Below, in pieces: positions 23,131 to 29,175 of a DNA stretch of 31,847 bases. Every line of letters begins with the position of its first letter. Position 1 is the first letter of the stretch. The stretch is from Candidatus Omnitrophota bacterium. GTDB taxonomy: Bacteria > Ratteibacteria > UBA8468 > B48-G9 > DSTR01. The notes under the pieces were generated by a model. The model was not told the DNA's origin and made no database searches. It worked only from the letters and a program-made list of their open reading frames with translations. Location: the NCBI GenBank assembly GCA_023818865.1, contig JAMWDF010000004.1, positions 1 to 31,847 of the forward strand, given 5' to 3'. The position numbers and the translations under genes were made by a program.

Positions 23131-26100
23131 TTACTCCTTTAGTAAGAAGAGATAGCCCAGGCCAGGCTGTTCCTTTTGTTCCCCGGGTTTCGCCGCCCAG
23201 GCTTTTTCGCTGACAGTAACTTTTCCTTCTGTTCGGGAAAGGATGGCATTGAAAAAAAACCCTTTACCAGCTTGGGCCTTAATACCCACATCTGCCCAGG
23301 GAATTTTCATTTCCAGAGTATACCTTTTTCTTGGAGACTCTTTAATAGCCCAGGTTACCTTATCCGCTAATGGCCCAGTTAGCTTGGCTGGTTGGCCAAT
23401 CGGAAAGAAAACTAGTTTCTGCCCCTGGCCTTCTTCAGCCTGAAGGAAAATCTGCAGGGTCTGGTCTGGCCAGGACTGGGGAAAGGAAAGGTAGAAGCAA
23501 AGGTAGAGATTTTCTTCATCCCAGACCAAAAGACACCTGCCAGCCGACCGGTCAGGTTCTTCTGGCTTCACTGTTTCCCGCTCAATCTTCAACGACTGGT
23601 TATCCTGCCAGTCTAACATCCTTGACCATTCAACTGAGTCTCCGTCAATGTTTACTGGAAAACTCCTTTTCTGACAGCCAGCATAACTGAGCCGGTATTG
23701 GTAGTGGCTATCAATCTCAGGTCCACCTACTTCCAGTTCGGCCAGTTTGTTTTCCAGGATGTCGCGCGGCCCGTAGTTTAAAGGAAAAACAAAACTGTGG
23801 CTTTCCCCAGGGGCCAGAGAAAACCGGTGTCTTTCACCAGGCGGCCGGAGAAGATACTGACTTTCCCGGGAAAAACCGAGACTCCCACTTATCTTTCTAT
23901 CCAGACGGTTAGTCAGCACTGCCTTTACCGCTAATATCCCTGGCGTTTGACCCGGCAAAAATTCGGTGGTACACATCAGCGATTCTTCCAGGTGGAGAGC
24001 CTTCAATAGACTGAGGTTTTCAGTCTTCAACCGGCACAAATAAACCGGCATCTTGCCTAAAAGAAAACCTAGCTTCCCCTGGTATTCAAATGTTTCCAGT
24101 TCGTTGCCCATCGCGTCTAAGATTTTCCAGCCACCAAGTTTCTCCGGAAGAAAACACCGGTAAAGATTGCCACTCTCACTCCAAACGGCCAGAAGGGACT
24201 CTTCATCTTTTTGAAAATGAAAGACTTTTACCCGGCGGTCAACAGTTTTCATCTCTTGTTTCCCTTGGTAGCCAGAAACCAATTTATTCAAAACAGCGTA
24301 GGCTACCGCTGCCGCTTTCAAAGAACCATCGTGTTCAAACATGGTGCAGTACCTCTGGTAAGCCGGGTAAGGTCCTGGGTATCGGGCATCATACCGGAAG
24401 TATTTCTCCGCCTGTCCCCAGCAGAGAGAGCGGATAGCGCTGAAGAGTAACCGGTAAATCGCCTCCCGAGAACCAAGAGAATCAGGCTCTGGCTCTTCGC
24501 TGAAAAAACTGGGATACCCGCCATATTCTACTGACCAGAAAACTTTCTTGTATTTTTTGGCCAGACCAGAAATCAGTTCAGCGTGTTCCTTTCTCCGGCA
24601 GTAATCGCTGATGCCGTCAAAGCACTCTGGTCCAACGGTCTCAATTACTTTTGGGAGAAAGGTGTCATAAAAGCCACCATGGGCAAACACTCTTGCTTTC
24701 GGGGCTACCTTCTTAATCACCTTATTAGTAGCGGCCAGCAGCTTTCCATACTCCTCCGGAGAAAACTGGTGGTAAGGTTCATCTATCACCAGCCAGTGCT
24801 TGGTGTTTTCTCGGTAATGTTCCACTGTCTTTTCTACAAAATTTTCCCAATCAGAAAGCTTAAAATACTGATTGCCGGTTTTGAGATGAGGCTGGTCAGG
24901 CGGCTCGGAAGAGAGCGCCCAGCGAGGAAAACCGGTATGTAAATTGACCAAAAATTTAAATCCATATTTTTTCCCTAAAGCTACTGCCTCATCCGCCCAG
25001 AGGAATTTCCCTTTTTCTGGTTCTACCTGGCTCCAGGTGGCTATCATTCCGCCACAACTCAGGGTATTATTCCACCGAATGCCCATCCGGGAAAGAATAT
25101 TAAAAGATTCTTCTTTCAATGTAAGATAAGCCCCCACACTTGAATCTGACTCCGGATACGGCGGGACTACCGCATAAGTCAATTCTTTCTTTTCTGGCTC
25201 AGCGAATTTCAACCGGTAAATACCTGTTTTCTGAGTAGAAAGGCGTAGGTCGTTTTGAAGATATCCCTGGGAAAGAGTGACTGTTTCCTGCTTTTTGGCC
25301 ACCAGCCGGTCCTGCCAATCGTAAACCGAGTAAGAAACCAGGACGGTTTCCGTTCCGCTTCCAGAAAGAATGACTCTTAGGGAAGCCGGATTACCCTGAA
25401 GGAAAACTCTACCAGTCTCTATCCAAAGGAAACCCAGGCTAACCGGATTTTCCGGTCGGTAATCTGTCACTTCTCCCTTTTCCAGCTGGACCGCGTCCAG
25501 CCAGCCAGGAACAGAAAATTCTATCTTGATCATGGTTTCTTTGAAGTCTGCTGGCACCGTACCGGTCAGGACCAATCTTTGCCAACCCTGCTCTGGCGTT
25601 AGAGAAAACTTCTTTTGGAGGAAATTTCTCCAGGCCATTTCCCCAGCCAGTCCCACTGTCACCTGGCCAGCCTGGGCTACTCTTGCCTGAACAGAAAGAG
25701 AGTATTTTTCTCCAGGCATTACCGGATAGGGCCGGGAAATGACTGTCATTGGCTTTGGCAGACGTAGAGAAAAGCGGCCATGGCTAGCCTGGGTTTCATC
25801 TATGTAACCTGGAAGGAGAGCGTAACCACACTGATAAGGAGTAAACCAGTCAGCCGTTAAACCTTCAAAGCTGCTGTTTCCCACCAGGTTTCCAGGACGG
25901 GGTAATTCTTTCACCTGAGGGACTAAAACCGTTTCTATCCGGAAACTGTCAATTATCAACCGGTCATGGGCCTTATTCACCTGGAGGGAAAAGATGTTTC
26001 CTGGCTCTTTTGTCTCCACCTCTCCAGAAATCCAGCTTTTTTCGCCAGGGCGAAAAGTCTTGTTAGGCCAGGTAAGAATGATAGAAGAGCCGTTCAGATT

Positions 26101-26403
26101 TAGTTGTACCTGGTTGGCATTATTCTCGCCCTCAACAAAAGTGAGAAGAGATAATCGGTACCGACCAGGGGGAAGTGAATCTTCAAGTCTTTTCAGAAGC
26201 CGGCCATTAGATTGACGGGCTTTCCAGAGGATAATCATGTATCCTTCTCCGGAATAACCGCCTCCAATATTCTGGTGAATCTGAAAACCGCCTGGTTCTA
26301 AAGCGCAGTCCTCTGCTTCAATCAACCGGTAATAGGCAATACCCCTGGCAGGAAAAATAAGCAGCCCCAGCCAGCTAAGAAAGAGAATCTTGCCAGATTT
26401 CAT
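23131..26403 (-). CDS. Large secreted multidomain glycoside hydrolase (clan GH-A type)
   Basis: A 1090-residue predicted exported glycosidase. A signal peptide (about 1-23) is followed by two beta-sandwich carbohydrate-binding-like domains (about 24-165 and 170-320, the second opening NLVGNSSFEG like CBM4/9) and a linker beta domain. A TIM barrel begins near 430 (SVGAYLTLKEESFNILSRMG, then WSQVEPEKGKFLW). The acid/base is predicted as Glu542 in HWLVIDEPYHQ and the nucleophile as Glu626 in VFWSVEYGGY. A further beta domain and a CBM9-like C-terminal domain (VNIDGDSVEW, LLVWDEENLYLCF, MKIPWADVG) close the protein. The family (GH39, GH42 or related) is not settled. It starts 10 bases after the cysteine synthase stop, without a ribosome site. 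Confidence 0.82.
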   Translation of the reverse strand: MKSGKILFLSWLGLLIFPARGIAYYRLIEAEDCALEPGGFQIHQNIGGGYSGEGYMIILWKARQSNGRLLKRLEDSLPPGRYRLSLLTFVEGENNANQVQLNLNGSSIILTWPNKTFRPGEKSWISGEVETKEPGNIFSLQVNKAHDRLIIDSFRIETVLVPQVKELPRPGNLVGNSSFEGLTADWFTPYQCGYALLPGYIDETQASHGRFSLRLPKPMTVISRPYPVMPGEKYSLSVQARVAQAGQVTVGLAGEMAWRNFLQKKFSLTPEQGWQRLVLTGTVPADFKETMIKIEFSVPGWLDAVQLEKGEVTDYRPENPVSLGFLWIETGRVFLQGNPASLRVILSGSGTETVLVSYSVYDWQDRLVAKKQETVTLSQGYLQNDLRLSTQKTGIYRLKFAEPEKKELTYAVVPPYPESDSSVGAYLTLKEESFNILSRMGIRWNNTLSCGGMIATWSQVEPEKGKFLWADEAVALGKKYGFKFLVNLHTGFPRWALSSEPPDQPHLKTGNQYFKLSDWENFVEKTVEHYRENTKHWLVIDEPYHQFSPEEYGKLLAATNKVIKKVAPKARVFAHGGFYDTFLPKVIETVGPECFDGISDYCRRKEHAELISGLAKKYKKVFWSVEYGGYPSFFSEEPEPDSLGSREAIYRLLFSAIRSLCWGQAEKYFRYDARYPGPYPAYQRYCTMFEHDGSLKAAAVAYAVLNKLVSGYQGKQEMKTVDRRVKVFHFQKDEESLLAVWSESGNLYRCFLPEKLGGWKILDAMGNELETFEYQGKLGFLLGKMPVYLCRLKTENLSLLKALHLEESLMCTTEFLPGQTPGILAVKAVLTNRLDRKISGSLGFSRESQYLLRPPGERHRFSLAPGESHSFVFPLNYGPRDILENKLAELEVGGPEIDSHYQYRLSYAGCQKRSFPVNIDGDSVEWSRMLDWQDNQSLKIERETVKPEEPDRSAGRCLLVWDEENLYLCFYLSFPQSWPDQTLQIFLQAEEGQGQKLVFFPIGQPAKLTGPLADKVTWAIKESPRKRYTLEMKIPWADVGIKAQAGKGFFFNAILSRTEGKVTVSEKAWAAKPGEQKEQPGLGYLFLLKE

Positions 26404-26413
26404 CGGTTGGTTT

Positions 26414-27301
26414 TTAAAGAAGAGCAGTGCTGAAATAACGTTCGGCCCGGTCCGGCAGGACCGTCGCGATATTCCCTTTTAGTTCAGAAACCAATTTTCT
26501 TGCGGCCCAGACATTAGCCCCGGAAGAAGTCCCTACCAGAAGGCCATGTTCTCGGCTGAGCCAACGGGTAGTTTCAATGGCGTCTAGGTCGCTCACCTCT
26601 ATTACTCTATCCACCAGGGTGACATCTAAGATGGCCGGAATGAAACCATCGCCGATTCCCTGAATGCGGTGCAAGCCTGGCTCATGTCCCAAAAGAGCGG
26701 AAACGCCTTTTGGTTCCACTGCCACCACCAGGGTTTGCGGCTTCCTCTCCTTCAGAAACTTGCCCACTCCTTGAAGGGTACCCCCGCTACCGACCCCGGC
26801 CACAAAACCGGCAATTTCTCCGTCCATCTGTTGCCAGAGTTCCTTGGCTGTCTCTTGGTAATGACACTTCGGATTATCTGGATTCTCAAACTGCTGCGGG
26901 ACATAAATTCTTGGGTCTTCTGCCGCCATAGCTTTCACCTTTTCCACCGCGCCCGCGATACCCTGGCGGTCCGGAGTAAGAATCAAGTCTGCCCCTAAGG
27001 CTTTAATAATTTTTTTTCTTTCTTCGCTCATCCCCTCTGGCATAACAATTCGGACTCGATACCCTTTCAGCCGACCAACGAGGGCTACTGCGATTCCAGT
27101 ATTGCCTGAAGTCGGTTCCACAATAATTGAATCGGGTCTTAATCGTCCTGTTCTTTCAGCCCCTTCAATCATCGCTAGGGCTACCCGATCCTTGATACTC
27201 CCGCCAGGGTTGAGAAACTCAGCTTTGGCAAAAACCGGCTCTTTACCTATCCGGACTAACGCGGTATGCCCGATTAATTGGAGAACGGTTCTTACCTCCA
27301 A
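26414..27301 (-). CDS. Cysteine synthase-family PLP enzyme
   Basis: This 295-residue PLP enzyme belongs to the cysteine synthase / O-acetylserine sulfhydrylase family, which makes cysteine from O-acetylserine or O-phosphoserine. It has LQLIGHTALVRIG at the start, NPGGSIKDR with Lys37 as Schiff-base lysine, EPTSGNTGIAVALVG, GVGSGGTLQGVG for the cofactor phosphate and GTSSGAN near the end. MPEGMSEERKKI is the usual loop. The start is a TTG with GGGAG 7 bases upstream; it gives the family's normal N-terminal length. CysK and CysM cannot be told apart by eye. It lies 30 bases after the small unknown gene and 10 bases before the glycosidase, an unusual neighbourhood. Confidence 0.93.
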   Translation of the reverse strand: MEVRTVLQLIGHTALVRIGKEPVFAKAEFLNPGGSIKDRVALAMIEGAERTGRLRPDSIIVEPTSGNTGIAVALVGRLKGYRVRIVMPEGMSEERKKIIKALGADLILTPDRQGIAGAVEKVKAMAAEDPRIYVPQQFENPDNPKCHYQETAKELWQQMDGEIAGFVAGVGSGGTLQGVGKFLKERKPQTLVVAVEPKGVSALLGHEPGLHRIQGIGDGFIPAILDVTLVDRVIEVSDLDAIETTRWLSREHGLLVGTSSGANVWAARKLVSELKGNIATVLPDRAERYFSTALL

Positions 27302-27331
27302 GATTTTTCTCCCAGGGTTTTTCGTTAAGCT

Positions 27332-27685
27332 TTACGGCAACTTAATTTTGCTAATATCGGTGGGTAATCCCGCGGCCGGGACAATCCGACTGGCAGTTTG
27401 CTTTTTCAACTCCTGAAGTTCCGCATGGAGGTCTCGTTTGGCTGCTTCTATTTCCGACTCTGCCTGTCCCGCGAATTTTTCAAAGGCTTCCTGAATAGTG
27501 GCAGCTTCAATCTCAAAGGTTACTGGCAGGCTGGTGATACCCATCGGGGTTTGGAGAGCCAGGGTAAGTCGGCCGATGAATTTCTTCACCTTGCCGTCAA
27601 GTGAGGTCAACTGTTCAATCTGCTTGACAGGGAAACGGGTATCTGTAGGATTCTCCTCAATAAACTGTTCTTCTTTGTAAATCAT
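27332..27685 (-). CDS. Small protein of unknown function, coiled-coil C-terminus
   Basis: A 117-residue cytoplasmic protein that I do not recognise. The N-terminal part is predicted beta-rich (KKFIGRLTLALQTPMGITSL, PVTFEIEAA). Residues about 68-100 form a charged helix likely to be a coiled coil (EAFEKFAGQAESEIEAAKRD, LHAELQELKKQ). The tail ends GLPTDISKIKLP. The ATG at 27685 is preferred over a GTG two codons upstream because AAGGAG lies 5 bases before the ATG and overlaps the GTG. It is the first gene of the five-gene operon, so it could be an assembly or regulatory partner. Confidence 0.7.
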   Translation of the reverse strand: MIYKEEQFIEENPTDTRFPVKQIEQLTSLDGKVKKFIGRLTLALQTPMGITSLPVTFEIEAATIQEAFEKFAGQAESEIEAAKRDLHAELQELKKQTASRIVPAAGLPTDISKIKLP

Positions 27686-27713
27686 AGCCACTCCTTTTTC
27701 CGAGTTATATTAA

Positions 27714-27742
27714 AGAATATCACAGAGAGGGTTGTCTATCAA
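27714..27742 (-). promoter_or_regulatory. Predicted promoter of the five-gene operon
   Basis: On the minus strand TTGATA (27737-27742) and TATTCT (27714-27719) are separated by 17 bases. The start point would be near 27707, about 22 bases before the start codon and just upstream of its AAGGAG site. Confidence 0.55.
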
Positions 27743-27789
27743 GCACTATCTTCCTTTTCTCTTAAACCAGCCAGTTTTTTGTCGGTTTC

Positions 27790-27815
27790 CTTACAGAGAG
27801 AAGGCTGTCTGTGAG
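27790..27815. repeat. Short inverted repeat between divergent promoters
   Basis: CTTACAGA (27790-27797) faces TCTGTGAG (27808-27815) with one G-T pair and a 10-base gap. It lies between the promoter of the five-gene operon and that of the RND genes and could be an operator for either. The rest of this roughly 280-base intergenic stretch holds only the two promoters and the leader of the RND genes. Confidence 0.3.
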
Positions 27816-27857
27816 AAATTAAAAGAGCAGTTTGAATGACAGAGCCAGGCAAGTTAC

Positions 27858-27885
27858 TTGACAGATTCAAATGGTTGATTAAAAT
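27858..27885 (+). promoter_or_regulatory. Predicted promoter of the RND efflux genes
   Basis: A consensus TTGACA (27858-27863) and TAAAAT (27880-27885) are separated by 16 bases. The start point would be near 27892, leaving a leader of about 78 bases. An inverted repeat AATCGTT (27886-27892) / AACGATT (27912-27918) covers the start point and early leader, a plausible repressor site. Confidence 0.6.
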
Positions 27886-27969
27886 AATCGTTACATTTTA
27901 CTGGGGAGCTAAACGATTTTTCCGCTTTCTGGTCAAAAAATAAAATTCTCACTTTAACAAAGGGGCTGG

Positions 27970-29175
27970 ATGAAAAAAAGTAAGAAGTTTTCCTTATGGC
28001 TTGTCCTCCTTATTTTCCTGACTCTGGCCGGAAAACAGGTCTATCAGAAACTAACGACAAGCCTCCGGCAGTCGCCGGGTAAACCCAAGCAGGAACCGGT
28101 GGCAGTGAAAGTGGCGCCAGTGGCCAGGAAAACCCTCTCGGAAGTCAGCCTGTTTACCGGCTCAATTTTCCCTCAATCCAGGTTTGTAATCGCCCCCAAG
28201 GTGGCGGGGAGACTGGAAAAATTGCTTGTAGATGTGGGCGACCCAATTAAGAAAGGGCAACTGGTGGCGCTTCTTGAGAGTCAGGAATACCAAGAGGAGT
28301 TAGAAGCCAGCCGGGCAGAACTGGAGGTGGCCAGAGCCAATCTATCAGAAGCAGAAATTAATCTGGAGCAGGCCAGGCGGGAACTGGAGAGAACCAAACT
28401 GCTCCGGGAAAAGAAAATTGCTTCTCAATCTGAGCTGGATGAGACTGAATCTACTTATAGAGCCAGGGAAGCCAGATATAAAGTCGCCCTGGCCCAACTG
28501 GAACAAAAGAAAGCCGCGGTGAGGGCGGCCGAGGTCAGACTTTCCTTCACTAGGATAGAAGCTTGGTGGGAAAACGGAAGTGATACCCGGGTAGTGGGTG
28601 AGCGCTTTGTGGATGTTGGCGCGATGCTCCGGGCAAACGACAGCATTATCTCCATTCTGGAGATTGATACAATTAAGGCTATTCTCCAGGTGGCAGAAGA
28701 GGATTTTTTCCGGTTACGAGTGGGCTGGCCGGTGGTCTTAACTACCGATAGTTTGCCAGGAAAAACATTTGCCGGCCGGATTGTCCGGTTAGCGCCAGGA
28801 CTGAAGGAAGAATCTCGGGCCGGCCAGGCGGAAGTGACGGTAAGCAATCCAGGCCATCTTTTGAGACCAGGGGTTTTTGTCCGGGCAGAGATTGAACTGG
28901 CTCAGCATGAGAAATCTACTGTGGTTCCGCTTTCGGCTTTAGCGAAACGGGATGGAAACCAGGGGGTTTTTCTGGTTGACACCAGGGAGAAAAAAGTTAG
29001 GTTTGTGCCGGTGGAAACAGGCTTGGAAACAGAGGAAGAAGTAGAAATTATTAGCCCGCCTTTGCAGGGGTTTGTGGTAACCCTGGGGCATCACCTTCTC
29101 TCGGACGGCTCCCCAGTGAGCCTGCCGGGAGAATCTGAGACCAATTCTACCCAGTCATTATCTAGGGAAAAATGA
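27970..29175 (+). CDS. RND efflux periplasmic adaptor (membrane fusion protein)
   Basis: A 401-residue HlyD/AcrA-type adaptor linking an inner-membrane RND pump to an outer-membrane channel. It has an N-terminal membrane anchor (FSLWLVLLIFLTLAG) without a lipobox. The first lipoyl half follows (RLEKLLVDVGDPIKKGQLVALLES). A long alpha-helical hairpin spans roughly 105-190 (ELEVARANLSEAEINLEQAR, REKKIASQSELDETES). Beta-barrel and membrane-proximal domains close the protein (LRPGVFVRAEIEL, VVPLSAL). An AAAGGGG site precedes the ATG. The pump gene overlaps its stop codon. No dedicated outer-membrane channel gene is visible. Confidence 0.94.
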   Translation: MKKSKKFSLWLVLLIFLTLAGKQVYQKLTTSLRQSPGKPKQEPVAVKVAPVARKTLSEVSLFTGSIFPQSRFVIAPKVAGRLEKLLVDVGDPIKKGQLVALLESQEYQEELEASRAELEVARANLSEAEINLEQARRELERTKLLREKKIASQSELDETESTYRAREARYKVALAQLEQKKAAVRAAEVRLSFTRIEAWWENGSDTRVVGERFVDVGAMLRANDSIISILEIDTIKAILQVAEEDFFRLRVGWPVVLTTDSLPGKTFAGRIVRLAPGLKEESRAGQAEVTVSNPGHLLRPGVFVRAEIELAQHEKSTVVPLSALAKRDGNQGVFLVDTREKKVRFVPVETGLETEEEVEIISPPLQGFVVTLGHHLLSDGSPVSLPGESETNSTQSLSREK

